From an uncultured Kordiimonas sp. (lineage in GTDB: Bacteria; Pseudomonadota; Alphaproteobacteria; Sphingomonadales; Kordiimonadaceae): a DNA stretch of 64,000 bases. Each line of letters begins with the position of its first letter. Position 1 is the stretch's first letter. The notes beneath the pieces are model-generated. The model ran no database searches. It was not told the origin of the DNA and worked only from the letters and a program-made list of their open reading frames with translations. The stretch spans positions 868,001 to 932,000 of the forward strand of contig CANNDZ010000001.1 in assembly GCA_947503575.1 (NCBI GenBank), given 5' to 3'. This document shows positions 8,185 through 16,591 of the stretch, piece after piece. Both the position numbers and the translations under genes were made by a program.

Positions 8185-9318
8185 TTAGTGGGTAATAGGA
8201 TAATGTTTGGTGAGCTTTTTTTCACCGAGCCAAGCCCGAATAAGTTCCTTTAAGGGCGTTGGCTTGTGACCGCGCCTGCGGTTTTGGGCGCCGATACGAT
8301 ACAAGGCGCCGAATTGTTGCATCAGGGACGCGTAAGCTTCGCGCAGGGTTGTGCGGCTGTCCCATATGTGGGTTTGCTCACCGCCTGCGCCGTTGATTTC
8401 AATAATCTTAAAGCCGTGCCCGTTTTTCAGGGCGTCAAAGTCGCCAAAGCGGATATCAAAACGCCCGATATAAAATTCGCCGACAGATTTTGCGATGGTG
8501 TCGAACGCTACGGTCATCGCGTCTGTAATTTCATCGTTGCCATTGCGGAAAATGGTGCCACGGCTATGGCTGCCAGCAAAGGCGATGCGAACGCTTTCGC
8601 CTTCCGGGACGATATGGTCAAGGCGTTTTTGGTGCCGGTCCAAATATATATGTGCCAGTTTGCCAGCCCTGCTGTCTTGCAGGATCAGTTCACGGAGCGT
8701 GCTTTTCCCGTCACCAGTGACGCGCGGGAAATATTTTAGGGTCAGGCTCGTGATGCGGCCTTTTTCTTCGCCTGGCTCGCGCACGTAAAACACCCCGGCT
8801 TCGCCTTCCTCATCGACAAGTGTTTGCAGCATAAAGTTAGCACCCGCCGGGAAAGATTCCGCATAATCGCGCAAGTCATCTTTTGAATGCGCGAGCTGTA
8901 CACCAACACCGCGCATGCCGATGTCTGGCTTGGCAACAATTGGAAACGCGAGGCCGGCCTCTTCCATTGCCTTAGTGGCATCGTCAACAGTTCGGTCAAG
9001 GCCGCCCTCGCCGCCCCAGCGCAGAATGGAAACATAATCCGGCACCAGATCGCGTGCCTTGCCCTTGACCTCAGACAGCACCTGAAACTTGCTTTCCCCC
9101 ACAAGCCCGGAAATAGGCAGTGCAGGGTTGCAGTTGGTCAAAAGTGTTGGGCCAAGATATCGAAGCGACAGCCAGCCGCAATAAAGCGCAACAGGTGTAT
9201 AAAAAAGGTGCGGTGGTGCGAACTCAAACCAGGAGGTGCGCCCGGCGGATGCATCAAGCGATGGCATGCCGGCATGTGGCGCATCCGTGCGCGGAAGGGG
9301 GAGTGTGTTACTTGGCAC
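8185..9318 (-). CDS. ATP-grasp domain protein (carboxylate-amine ligase-like)
   Basis: About 377 residues. The ATP-grasp core is visible: AFPIVAKPDIGMRGVGV (nucleotide-binding lysine and glycine-rich loop), a middle YFPRVTGDGKSTL segment, RFDIRFG, and IIEINGAGGE (metal-binding Glu/Asn). This resembles D-Ala-D-Ala-ligase-type carboxylate-amine ligases. The GTG at 9318 is chosen because GAGGAG precedes it by 6-7 bases, which makes the gene overlap the end of the DedA gene by 11 bases; upstream in-frame ATGs at 9339-9345 have no SD. Translational coupling with DedA is likely. The substrate is unknown. Pairing with two membrane proteins suggests an envelope-related ligase, but this is inference. 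Confidence 0.75.
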   Translation of the reverse strand: MPSNTLPLPRTDAPHAGMPSLDASAGRTSWFEFAPPHLFYTPVALYCGWLSLRYLGPTLLTNCNPALPISGLVGESKFQVLSEVKGKARDLVPDYVSILRWGGEGGLDRTVDDATKAMEEAGLAFPIVAKPDIGMRGVGVQLAHSKDDLRDYAESFPAGANFMLQTLVDEEGEAGVFYVREPGEEKGRITSLTLKYFPRVTGDGKSTLRELILQDSRAGKLAHIYLDRHQKRLDHIVPEGESVRIAFAGSHSRGTIFRNGNDEITDAMTVAFDTIAKSVGEFYIGRFDIRFGDFDALKNGHGFKIIEINGAGGEQTHIWDSRTTLREAYASLMQQFGALYRIGAQNRRRGHKPTPLKELIRAWLGEKKLTKHYPITH

Positions 9319-9931
9319 CGGGGCTCTCCTCAACGGCATCATCAAGGGTAGTGGCCCGGCGCGAGCGCCGTGCCAGCCTTGGGGCTAAAAAGATAATCGC
9401 AATCGCGGCACCGGTTGCGGCCAAAGCGGCCACAGTGCCGCCCATGCCACTGAAGGCTTTTTGGATTTCGCTGATGAAAAACACGACACTAACAACCCAC
9501 ACAAGACAGGCGGCGGTCATCACGATTGCAAAATGAATCAGCGACAGGCGCAAAAACCCGAACGTCAGATAGGTGACAAGCCGTGTGCCCGGCAAAAAGC
9601 GGGAGAAGAACAAAACAACTGTTTCCCGTCCCCGTAGCCAGTTGCGTACTTTTTTTGCGCGCCTTATCGGCAGGCGCTTGCGCAGCATCCGGCTCTCGCG
9701 GGCAAGCCAGCCAACGGCATAAAGGGCAATGTCGCCGCCAACAATGCCAATTAACAGTGCCGTAATGACCAGCAACGGGGACACAAGGCCACCCCCCACA
9801 AGAAGGCTGCCAGCGATAACGGCACCATCTTCGGTTACCAGCGTCGCCAGAGCAAGTGCGATACCGAGCCCCAAGGGGTCATATGTCATGGCTTCAAGCC
9901 ATGCAGCAATCGCTTCAGGCGACGGTATCAT
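9308..9931 (-). CDS. DedA/VTT-family membrane protein
   Basis: A 207-residue inner-membrane protein of the DedA superfamily. The family signature is visible in FFSRFLPGTRLVTYLTFGF (a membrane-reentrant Arg motif), with upstream GGDIALYAVGW. There are five or so hydrophobic segments and an Arg-rich C-terminal tail. DedA proteins are lipid scramblases or undecaprenyl-phosphate / phospholipid flippases in characterised cases. GGAGAGAAG lies before the ATG at 9931. It is the first gene of the DedA / ATP-grasp / DoxX-like operon. The 236 bases upstream, shared with arsC, hold the divergent promoters. Confidence 0.85.
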   Translation of the reverse strand: MIPSPEAIAAWLEAMTYDPLGLGIALALATLVTEDGAVIAGSLLVGGGLVSPLLVITALLIGIVGGDIALYAVGWLARESRMLRKRLPIRRAKKVRNWLRGRETVVLFFSRFLPGTRLVTYLTFGFLRLSLIHFAIVMTAACLVWVVSVVFFISEIQKAFSGMGGTVAALAATGAAIAIIFLAPRLARRSRRATTLDDAVEESPGAK

Positions 9932-10167
9932 AGTTACTTCTCTCCCCGGTTCGCACTGTTGGCACAGGCCGCCATGCTGTCAAGCATGGACTGCGGTGCC
10001 CATTATGGGCGTTCCTTGTTCCCGAACAAACGAGCCATTGTCATAAATCTGTCACCGCAGGCGGTGTAGTAGCCAACATATGGGCTTGTTGGCTCAAGTT
10101 AAGGGGCTGCACGTTTTTGTGAAGCGATTGTGTGATCGCGTCATATCCTGCAAGCGGGGGCAAACAG

Positions 10168-10662
10168 ATGAACATACTGGTGTTATGTACGGGAAACTCA
10201 GCGCGCTCTATCCTGGGTGAAGCTGTGTTTAACAGGCTTGGCGGCCAAGACATCAAGGCGTTTAGCGCTGGTAGCAAGCCAGTTGGTCAGGTCAATCCCC
10301 ATGCACTTGAGCTCTTGAACGAGGAAGGGTTCGACACCTCTGAATTCCGGTCTAAAAGCTGGGATGAATTTACGGGCGAGGGTGCACCGCGAATTGATAT
10401 CGTGATTACTGTTTGCGGCAATGCGGCGGGCGAGCAATGCCCCGTGTGGGTTGGTGCGCCAATCACAGTCCATTGGGGCTTTCCTGACCCGGCGGCTATA
10501 GTTGGTGACGGTGATGATATACGTGCCGCGTTCCGGCAGGTGTATGATGGTTTAACCCACAACATCAAAGAATTCCTGGCCCTTGACCCAGCGGGTTTAA
10601 GCGCGAAGGGTTTGCGCCAGACACTACAAAAAATCCACGAAAAGACGCTGTCATTACAATAA
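10168..10662 (+). CDS. arsC: Arsenate reductase, low-molecular-weight phosphatase type
   Basis: A 164-residue arsenate reductase of the LMW-tyrosine-phosphatase fold. It has the P-loop LCTGNSARS with the nucleophilic Cys at about residue 7, the SAGSKPVG segment, and a later ITVCGNAAGEQCP with further redox cysteines and the WGFPDPA motif. It reduces arsenate to arsenite in the cytoplasm. The ATG at 10168 starts directly at the conserved MNILVLCTG; an upstream start at 10132 adds an unconserved 12 residues. The aquaporin gene follows after 12 bases, matching the known aqpS-arsC arrangement of Sinorhizobium. No arsR gene is visible beside it. Confidence 0.9.
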   Translation: MNILVLCTGNSARSILGEAVFNRLGGQDIKAFSAGSKPVGQVNPHALELLNEEGFDTSEFRSKSWDEFTGEGAPRIDIVITVCGNAAGEQCPVWVGAPITVHWGFPDPAAIVGDGDDIRAAFRQVYDGLTHNIKEFLALDPAGLSAKGLRQTLQKIHEKTLSLQ

Positions 10663-10674
10663 AAGAGGCACCTC

Positions 10675-11337
10675 ATGCGCCAAAAACTATTGGCCGAGTT
10701 TATCGGTACACTTTTTCTGCTGGCCACCGTTGTCGGTTCCGGCATCATGGCTGAAAACCTGTCGAGCGGAAATGTGGCGCTGGCGCTGTGGGGCAACACG
10801 GCGGCCACAGGTGCGATCCTTGTTGTGCTTATTTTGGCGTTTGCGCCAATATCGGGCGCACACTTCAATCCGGCGGTAACACTTGTTTTCCTCGCGTGGG
10901 GTGACATCGACCGCTCAACCGCTTTGGCGTTTATTGGTATCCAGATTGTTGGCGGTATTGCAGGCGTGCTGTTGGCCCATGCCATGTTTGACGTGGAGCT
11001 GTTTCAGGCATCGGCGAAAGCCCGCACTGGCGTTGGCCAATGGATATCGGAGGGGGTGGCAACCTTTGGGCTCTTGCTGTCGATCCTCGGGTGCTTGCGT
11101 TACCGGCCGGAGGCGATCCCGTTTTCTGTCGGGCTTTATATTACCGCAGGCTACTGGTTCACGGCCTCCACCAGCTTCGCCAACCCTGCAGTCACCATTG
11201 CGCGCTCCATGACCAACAGTTTTTCCGGCATTCTGGCCACCGACGTAGCAGCGTTTATTGCCGCGCAGCTTGTCGGCGCATTCCTCGCGCTATGGCTCTT
11301 CAAGCAGTTCCCCGCACAGGAAGAGCGGCAGAATTAG
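10675..11337 (+). CDS. aqpS: Aquaporin-family channel, probable arsenite exit channel
   Basis: 220 residues, six transmembrane segments. Two NPA boxes are present: HFNPAVTL near residue 62 and FANPAVTIARS near residue 165. This is the MIP/aquaporin fold. Its position 12 bases after arsC, with GAGGCACCTC upstream, suggests the arsenite-conducting AqpS role known from Sinorhizobium, where arsenite made by ArsC leaves the cell passively down its gradient. The gene ends convergently with the M14 peptidase, their stop codons overlapping. Family certain; arsenite specificity inferred from context. Confidence 0.87.
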   Translation: MRQKLLAEFIGTLFLLATVVGSGIMAENLSSGNVALALWGNTAATGAILVVLILAFAPISGAHFNPAVTLVFLAWGDIDRSTALAFIGIQIVGGIAGVLLAHAMFDVELFQASAKARTGVGQWISEGVATFGLLLSILGCLRYRPEAIPFSVGLYITAGYWFTASTSFANPAVTIARSMTNSFSGILATDVAAFIAAQLVGAFLALWLFKQFPAQEERQN

Positions 11338-12458
11338 AGCTCATCAACCATTTGTGCAAGTGCCGCCAAGCAGGCATGCGCAAGGTGGCGGCAGCGCTCA
11401 GGGCTCCAGCCCCAGTCAGCGTCTGGCAGATTGGCGTTATCCTTGAACGGCATCTCAAGCGTCATGGAGAGCGCGCCAAAGGTTTCTGCCACATAGTCCG
11501 TGCATTTGCGCAAGTCTGATGTGCCGGGTGCGTCCACCGGGTAGCCGTGTTCGCGCTGGAAATCAGGCGACATGTCACACAGTAAGGACTGGTATGTGTC
11601 CAGCAGCTTCAATTGCCGCTCCGTTACAGAAGGCACTCCTTCAAACCCGGCGATAAAATTATAGGGCAGGTCCTCGTCGCCGTGCACATCCAGATGAAAA
11701 TCTACCCCGGTTTCCTGCATTTTCCGGCGCACCAGATACACCTCGGGGCTATTCTCCATCGTGGCGTCACGCCATTCCCGGTTCAGGTTTGCGCCCGCTG
11801 CATTCGTGCGCAGGTTACCCCGCCGCGACCCATCAGGGTTCATGTTGGGGACGATGTAAAAATGTGCTTTATCAAGCAGCGCACGCGCTACAGGGTTATC
11901 TTCATCCAGCAGGAAATCAAACGCCCCTTCCATCCACCATTCGGCCATGGTTTCGCCGGGGTGCTGGCGCGCAATCAGCCAGATGGCTTTTCTGCCATCC
12001 GGGCCGTGGCCAACCTCAACAAGGTCCATGTCCTGCCCATCGAGCGTGTGACCCAGCACATGCGTGCGCGCCAGCGGCGACGCGGCCACATCAGCGATCA
12101 AATCGGCATGGCGTTCCATTGAATAGGGCGCAAAATAGGCAAAATACAGGCTGTCCTGGTCGGCTTCAAATTCCCAGACAAGCTGGCCATCACTATAGTC
12201 GGTAGGGATGCGGAACCAGTTTTCCCTGTCGTAGGATGCACAGACATTATACCCGATCCAGCCGTCTGCGTAGGCGGCATCCGCTGCATTTTCGATAACG
12301 AATCGGCACAAAATGTCCTGAACGCCTGACGCCCGGAAGTGAAACCACTGAAAAAAGTCTGATTTATTGTCCCTGCGGATACGCAGCCGCACATTGCTGG
12401 TGTCGTTTAAATCGACTGTTTCAATATTTCCGCTGTCAAAGTTCGACGAAATCAACAT
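11334..12458 (-). CDS. M14-family zinc carboxypeptidase (cytosolic deglutamylase-like)
   Basis: 374 residues. It has an N-terminal beta-sandwich domain of about 125 residues (SDFFQWFHFRASG, FAYFAPYS) and then an M14 catalytic domain: RQHPGETMAEWWMEG (zinc ligands His and Glu), NMNPDGSRRGN, LDVHGDED (third zinc ligand His) and TLEMPFKDN (catalytic Glu). This two-domain plan is that of the bacterial relatives of cytosolic carboxypeptidases. There is no signal peptide, so it is cytoplasmic. GGGAG precedes the ATG at 12458. The natural substrate is unknown. Confidence 0.9.
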   Translation of the reverse strand: MLISSNFDSGNIETVDLNDTSNVRLRIRRDNKSDFFQWFHFRASGVQDILCRFVIENAADAAYADGWIGYNVCASYDRENWFRIPTDYSDGQLVWEFEADQDSLYFAYFAPYSMERHADLIADVAASPLARTHVLGHTLDGQDMDLVEVGHGPDGRKAIWLIARQHPGETMAEWWMEGAFDFLLDEDNPVARALLDKAHFYIVPNMNPDGSRRGNLRTNAAGANLNREWRDATMENSPEVYLVRRKMQETGVDFHLDVHGDEDLPYNFIAGFEGVPSVTERQLKLLDTYQSLLCDMSPDFQREHGYPVDAPGTSDLRKCTDYVAETFGALSMTLEMPFKDNANLPDADWGWSPERCRHLAHACLAALAQMVDEL

Positions 12459-12666
12459 ACCACACTCCCTGTTACCCGGGCCAAGCTTTAGCCCAACCGG
12501 AAAGCGACAGCAAGGCTATGTCATTTTTGTTGGTGCAGGCATTCTAGTCGTGGTTACCCATTGGATTTAAGCTAAAGAAGGTCATGGTTGCTGCAGCTTT
12601 ATTTCCATGACAAGACAGTCTCGTTCTGGTACCTTTTTCTTACTGACGCAATAGCGTGAGCGGACA

Positions 12667-12717
12667 CCCCCGCTATCTAACGGGGGAAAGGGACACCCGA
12701 CCGATTAGGCGGGTGTC
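12667..12717 (+). ncRNA. Two tandem stem-loops, candidate structured RNA of unknown type
   Basis: Hairpin 1: CCCCCG (12667-12672), 8-base loop, CGGGGG (12681-12686). Hairpin 2: GACACCCG (12692-12699) pairs with CGGGTGTC (12710-12717), extended inward by CC/GG across one bulged A with a GATTA loop. Both are preceded by the same GGACACCC string. The strand is assigned only because rpmJ lies downstream. I do not recognise a known riboswitch or sRNA. It could also be a double terminator. Confidence 0.35.
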
Positions 12718-12790
12718 TCTGTGTATATACAGGCCTATGCTCAACGCTGCGACCCCATTGAAATTGCGCCATATTTCCCGGTTTCCCCTA

Positions 12791-12819
12791 TTGACAGGGG
12801 GTTGGGGCATCAGTATGGT
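12791..12819 (+). promoter_or_regulatory. Sigma-70-like promoter for rpmJ
   Basis: TTGACA at 12791-12796, a 17-base spacer and TATGGT at 12814-12819. It faces rpmJ, whose ATG is about 120 bases downstream. The -35 is perfect and the spacing optimal. Confidence 0.55.
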
Positions 12820-12945
12820 CCGCCGCCAATGGATTAGAGCAGTGACGGATTCGCCGCTGCAGCCTTGAACAAGTGCTCGAAAGCGTGTCTGGTGAGTTGC
12901 TGGTTCAAGTGCATGGTTTAACACGTAGTTTTAGGATGACGAGCC

Positions 12946-13071
12946 ATGAAAGTTCGCAATAGCCTGAAGTCCCTAAAGTCCCGTCACCGCGATTGCCGCG
13001 TGATTCGTCGTAAGGGCCGCCTGTTGGTGATCAATAAAACGCAGCGTCGTTTTAAAGCGCGCCAGGGTTAA
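12946..13071 (+). CDS. rpmJ: 50S ribosomal protein L36
   Basis: A 41-residue basic protein beginning [17 protein letters not shown] and ending RRFKARQG, the alphaproteobacterial L36 form. It lacks the full four-ligand zinc pattern of the shorter L36 type, with one cysteine only. It stands alone, outside any ribosomal protein operon, with its own promoter upstream and a hairpin downstream, as is usual for this form. AGGATGACGAGCC contains the SD. Very high similarity to what I know of the family; too short to be found by length-based gene calls. Confidence 0.93.
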   Translation: MKVRNSLKSLKSRHRDCRVIRRKGRLLVINKTQRRFKARQG

Positions 13072-13119
13072 GTCAGCCGGTTTGATTTCGGCGTAAATCA
13101 GACTGCTTTCTGAATTGCT

Positions 13120-13155
13120 TTAGCCGTGCACCCTTTGATAGGGTTGCGCGGCTAA
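13120..13155 (+). terminator. Long stem-loop after rpmJ
   Basis: TTAGCCGTGCACCCT (13120-13134) pairs with AGGGTTGCGCGGCTAA (13140-13155) with one bulge and one G-U pair, loop about 5 bases. The T-tract that follows is weak. It probably ends the rpmJ transcript before the HAD gene. Confidence 0.6.
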
Positions 13156-13179
13156 GTCTATTTAGGGGTGGAATGACGC

Positions 13180-13788
13180 ATGCAACCTAACGCGGTTCTG
13201 TTTGATATCGGCAATGTATTCGTGGAGTGGAACCCGCGATTTTTGTATCAAAAACTTATTGATGACGCGGACGAGCTGGATCGTTTTCTGGCAGAAGTGG
13301 TAACGCTGGACTGGCACAGCGAACATGACCGCGGGCGCCCTTTCGCAGAAGGGGTTGCTGATCTTTCAAGCCAGTTCCCGGAATACCAAGACCTGATACA
13401 GGCTTATGATACGCGCTGGGAAGAAACGCTTGGCGGTGTGATACAGGGCTCTGTCGATGTGATGATGGAACTGCTGGAACGCGGTATCCGGGTGTATGGC
13501 CTGACCAACTTTTCAGCGGAAAAATGGCCTGCTTTCTGTCGAAACCATGATTTTACCGACATGTTTGAAGGGGTGGTCGTGTCTGGCGAAGAAGGTCTGA
13601 TCAAACCTGACCCCCGCATATACCATACGGCCATTGCGCGGTTTCACTTGGACCCCGAGGCAACGGTTTACATTGATGATCGGCGCGAAAATGTGCTGGC
13701 TGCCGAACAATTGGACATGATCGGGCATCAGTTCACTGCGCCCGGTGTTCTCAGGGACGCCTTTGAGAAGATCGGAATGTTACGCTAA
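13180..13788 (+). CDS. HAD-superfamily phosphatase (YihX-like)
   Basis: 202 residues of HAD subfamily IA. Motif I is FDIGNVFVEW: the nucleophile Asp is present and the usual second Asp is replaced in the DxGNV pattern typical of YihX-type sugar-phosphate phosphatases. Motif II is GLTNFS, motif III the Lys in GLIKPDPRIY, motif IV YIDDRRENV. The helical cap lies between residues 20 and 85. GGGGTGGA lies before the ATG at 13180. Cytoplasmic. The substrate is not determinable; glucose-1-phosphate is the YihX precedent. Confidence 0.87.
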   Translation: MQPNAVLFDIGNVFVEWNPRFLYQKLIDDADELDRFLAEVVTLDWHSEHDRGRPFAEGVADLSSQFPEYQDLIQAYDTRWEETLGGVIQGSVDVMMELLERGIRVYGLTNFSAEKWPAFCRNHDFTDMFEGVVVSGEEGLIKPDPRIYHTAIARFHLDPEATVYIDDRRENVLAAEQLDMIGHQFTAPGVLRDAFEKIGMLR

Positions 13789-13813
13789 GTCATCACGGCG
13801 TTGGGCTGGCGGG

Positions 13814-15274
13814 TTATTTTAGTTCGTTGCCACTAATCCAGGCAATGTGAAGCACATTGGTGGCCCCCGGTGTGCCAAAAGGCACACCTGCCGTAACCAC
13901 AATACGGTCGCCCGCCCCAGCAAGCCCATGGCGTATGGCCATCCGTTTTGATTTGCCAATCATGTCTTCAAAGGTGTCGATGTCTTTGGTTTTAACCGTA
14001 TGCAGGCCCCATACAATGGCAAGGCGGCGGGCGATTTCCGCCCGCGGCGTCAGCGTCAGGATGGGTGCGCTGGGGCGTTCCCGCGCCGCGCGCAGCGCTG
14101 TGGAGCCTGAGGTTGTGAAGCTCACAATGGCTTTGGCCCCGATGCTGCCAGCGACCTGCCGGGCCGCAGCGGTTATGGAATCTGCCGTTGATGACGTTTG
14201 GGTTGCGCTCTCGCGTTTGCGGTTCGCATGATAAGAGGGTTCACCTTCAATACGCATAGCCACACGGTTCATGACCCCTACAGCTTCTGTTGAATACTCC
14301 CCAACAGCCGATTCAGCAGACAGCATAACGGCGTCTGCGCCGTCCATAACTGCTGTTGCCACATCAGATACTTCAGCCCGAGTTGGCACAGGCGAGCTGA
14401 TCATCGATTCCAGCATCTGAGTTGCGACCACGACGGGCTTGCCCGCCTCGCGTGCGACAGAAATAATGTGTTTCTGGATGCCGGGCACGTTCTCAACGGG
14501 CTCTTCAACACCCAAATCTCCCCGTGCGACCATCACACCGTCCGCCAGCTCGACAATCTCATCCAATGCTTCGACAGCGGCAGGCTTTTCAATCTTTGCC
14601 ATAACGGCGGCTTTGCCCGCGACCAGTTTTTTTGCCTCTGCCACGTCGGCTGCACGCTGCACAAACGACAAGGCAACCCAGTCTACCCGCTGGCTTAAGG
14701 CAAATGTCAGGTCTTTGCGGTCCTTTGGCGTCAGGGCGGCAAGCGGTAGCACCGCATTAGGGACATTCACGCCCTTTCGGTCTGATAGTTTGCCACCAAC
14801 CAGCACCGTACAGCGGGCTTTATCGGCAAAGCATTCTTCCACGTTTAGTTTGATCTTGCCGTCATCCAACAGCAGGTGCGTTCCGGGCTGAAGGGCGGCA
14901 AAAATCTCTTTATGGGGGAGGCCAACCCGGTCCTTTGTGCCAGGCTCAGCCGACAGATCAATCGTAAAGCTTTGGCCTTCTTTCAGATCAATGCTGCCAT
15001 CCTTGAACGTGCCAACGCGCAGCTTCGGCCCCTGAAGATCAGCCAGAATGGCGATAGGACGGCCAGTTTCTTCCTCGACCGTGCGGATTGCATCTACCAG
15101 CGCAATTTTATCGGCTTGTTCGCCGTGGCTCATATTCAGGCGGAAGACATCAACACCTGCCATAAACAGCGCACGGATTTGATCCAGGCTGCTTGAGGCC
15201 GGGCCAAGGGTTGCGACAATACGGGTTTTGCGGTTCCGGCTGCCTGCTGGCATGGCGATGGATGTTTCAGACAT
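13814..15274 (-). CDS. pyk: Pyruvate kinase
   Basis: 486 residues, the usual length. Phosphoenolpyruvate + ADP to pyruvate + ATP, the last glycolytic step. Visible signatures: RKTRIVATLGPASSS, VFRLNMSHG, AILADLQGPKLRVG, VMAKIEKPAAVEALDEI (active-site Lys and the metal-binding Glu), VMVARGDLGVE, and a C-terminal regulatory domain with TTSGSTALRAARERP. It ends convergently with the HAD gene, 25 bases apart. The start at 15274 follows a weak GGAAT. It is encoded away from the tkt-gap-pgk-fba run. Confidence 0.96.
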   Translation of the reverse strand: MSETSIAMPAGSRNRKTRIVATLGPASSSLDQIRALFMAGVDVFRLNMSHGEQADKIALVDAIRTVEEETGRPIAILADLQGPKLRVGTFKDGSIDLKEGQSFTIDLSAEPGTKDRVGLPHKEIFAALQPGTHLLLDDGKIKLNVEECFADKARCTVLVGGKLSDRKGVNVPNAVLPLAALTPKDRKDLTFALSQRVDWVALSFVQRAADVAEAKKLVAGKAAVMAKIEKPAAVEALDEIVELADGVMVARGDLGVEEPVENVPGIQKHIISVAREAGKPVVVATQMLESMISSPVPTRAEVSDVATAVMDGADAVMLSAESAVGEYSTEAVGVMNRVAMRIEGEPSYHANRKRESATQTSSTADSITAAARQVAGSIGAKAIVSFTTSGSTALRAARERPSAPILTLTPRAEIARRLAIVWGLHTVKTKDIDTFEDMIGKSKRMAIRHGLAGAGDRIVVTAGVPFGTPGATNVLHIAWISGNELK

Positions 15275-15410
15275 GGTTCTGGCTTATTCCGATTTCTACT
15301 TCTTGACAGATAGATACCAAATATTAGGGTTTGCCGCGCACGTAATTGTGCTTCAGCCACCTGATTTTATTGCTAGACCCGGTAATTCCCCTCTTTTGAT
15401 TGGTACCCTA

Positions 15411-16208
15411 ATGCCGCACACAATGGAACAGCCTGTTTTGATTAATCGTGATGCCCGCACGGGTGTTATTTTGTTGTGCGACCATGCCACTAACCATGTA
15501 CCTGCCGGATATGACAATTTGGGACTGGATGCGTGTCATTTTCAAGACCATATTGCTTATGACATTGGCGCCGAAGCGGTCACCCGTAAAATCTGTGAGA
15601 TGATGGGTGCGCCTGCCGTCCTGGGCCCTGTGTCACGCTTGTTGATAGACTGCAATCGTGGCCCCGACCATGCCACATTGGTGCCACCCGAAAGCGACGG
15701 TATTGATATTCCGGCAAATCGCGACCTGACGCAAGCGGCGATAGAAGCCCGGATGAAAGCCTACTACCATCCATTCCACGAAGCCTGTGATTCGCTGGTG
15801 TTTGATCATGTGGAAGCAGGCATGGTGCCGCTGGTAGTTGCTATTCACAGTTTTACGCCCACTATGAATGGTGAAGACCGGGTTTGGCACGCGGGTTTCT
15901 TGTGGGATGAGGACCCCAGGCTCGCGCAGGCGATGATTGGCCTGATGGAGCGCGAAACCGATCTGGTGATTGGGGACAATCTGCCCTATTCTGGGAAAGA
16001 CCTGTATTATTCCATGCAGCGGCATGGTGCCGATCATGGATTGCCGCAAACAACGCTGGAAATTCGGCAAGACCTTGTAGATACCGACGAAAAAGCCACG
16101 CAGTGGGCAGCGTTGATTGCTGACTTGCTGGATGAATGCCTGTCGCGCGAGGACCTCTCGCAGCGGAAATTTTACAGCAAATCAGGACCTAAGGAGACAC
16201 TAACATGA
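15411..16208 (+). CDS. N-formylglutamate amidohydrolase family protein
   Basis: 265 residues. The family motifs LLCDHATNHVPAGY, GPVSRLLIDCNR and VAIHSFTP are present, followed by DNLPYSG. Known members cleave N-formyl-L-glutamate in histidine catabolism; no hut gene is nearby, so a different N-acyl substrate is possible. The ATG at 15411 is chosen; a second ATG at 15423 is equally plausible, and the frame upstream to 15228 would run into the pyk gene on the opposite strand. It overlaps the DUF1244 gene by four bases (ATGA), a translational coupling common in alphaproteobacteria. Confidence 0.85.
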   Translation: MPHTMEQPVLINRDARTGVILLCDHATNHVPAGYDNLGLDACHFQDHIAYDIGAEAVTRKICEMMGAPAVLGPVSRLLIDCNRGPDHATLVPPESDGIDIPANRDLTQAAIEARMKAYYHPFHEACDSLVFDHVEAGMVPLVVAIHSFTPTMNGEDRVWHAGFLWDEDPRLAQAMIGLMERETDLVIGDNLPYSGKDLYYSMQRHGADHGLPQTTLEIRQDLVDTDEKATQWAALIADLLDECLSREDLSQRKFYSKSGPKETLT

Positions 16209-16516
16209 GCGATATTGACCCGAAGACGGCACAGATTGAAGCAGCGGTGTTTCGCCGCCTGCTTGCGCACCTTGACCACCGTAAAGATGTGCAAAATATC
16301 GACCTGATGGGGTATGGTGGGTTTTGCCGGAACTGTCTGTCTGACTGGTACCAGGAAGCTGCTGCCGCACATGGTGAAGACGTTGACAAGGATGCCGCAC
16401 GCGAGCGCATTTACGGCATGCCGTACGGCGACTTTAAGGCCAAATATCAGGGTAAGGCGACAGAGGAACAGTTGGCCCGCATGAACGAAAGCGTTGCCAA
16501 GAACAAGTTGCCATAA
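16205..16516 (+). CDS. DUF1244 domain protein
   Basis: 103 residues, matching the DUF1244 family: MGYGGFCRNCLSDWY with a CxxC pair and the later IYGMPYGDFKAKYQ. The CxxC could bind a metal, but there is only one pair. AAGGAGACACTAAC is a strong SD lying inside the end of the amidohydrolase gene. The two genes overlap by ATGA and are probably co-translated. Function unknown; cytoplasmic. Confidence 0.85.
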   Translation: MSDIDPKTAQIEAAVFRRLLAHLDHRKDVQNIDLMGYGGFCRNCLSDWYQEAAAAHGEDVDKDAARERIYGMPYGDFKAKYQGKATEEQLARMNESVAKNKLP

Positions 16517-16549
16517 TCTGCAACCGCCACATATCACACCTCAGTATAT

Positions 16550-16576
16550 CAGGGCCCGGTATTTGGCCCTGTTTTT
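16550..16576 (+). terminator. Intrinsic terminator after the DUF1244 gene
   Basis: CAGGGCC (16550-16556), 8-base loop, GGCCCTG (16565-16571), then TTTTTG. A good rho-independent terminator. It lies just upstream of the SDR gene's SD. Confidence 0.75.
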
Positions 16577-16591
16577 GACAGGGAGTGAAAC

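Larger units (their letters stand above)
12459..12945. other. 487-base non-coding region upstream of rpmJ
   Basis: No credible reading frame. From left to right it holds the presumed promoter of the minus-strand M14 peptidase gene, two adjacent hairpins at 12667-12717, and a sigma-70-like promoter at 12791-12819 facing rpmJ. The hairpins and promoter are listed separately. Confidence 0.6.

Noticed and set aside
12880-12925. tRNA-like GGTTCAAGT string before rpmJ
   Set aside because: The flanking bases do not pair as a T-arm and no acceptor or anticodon arm is present.
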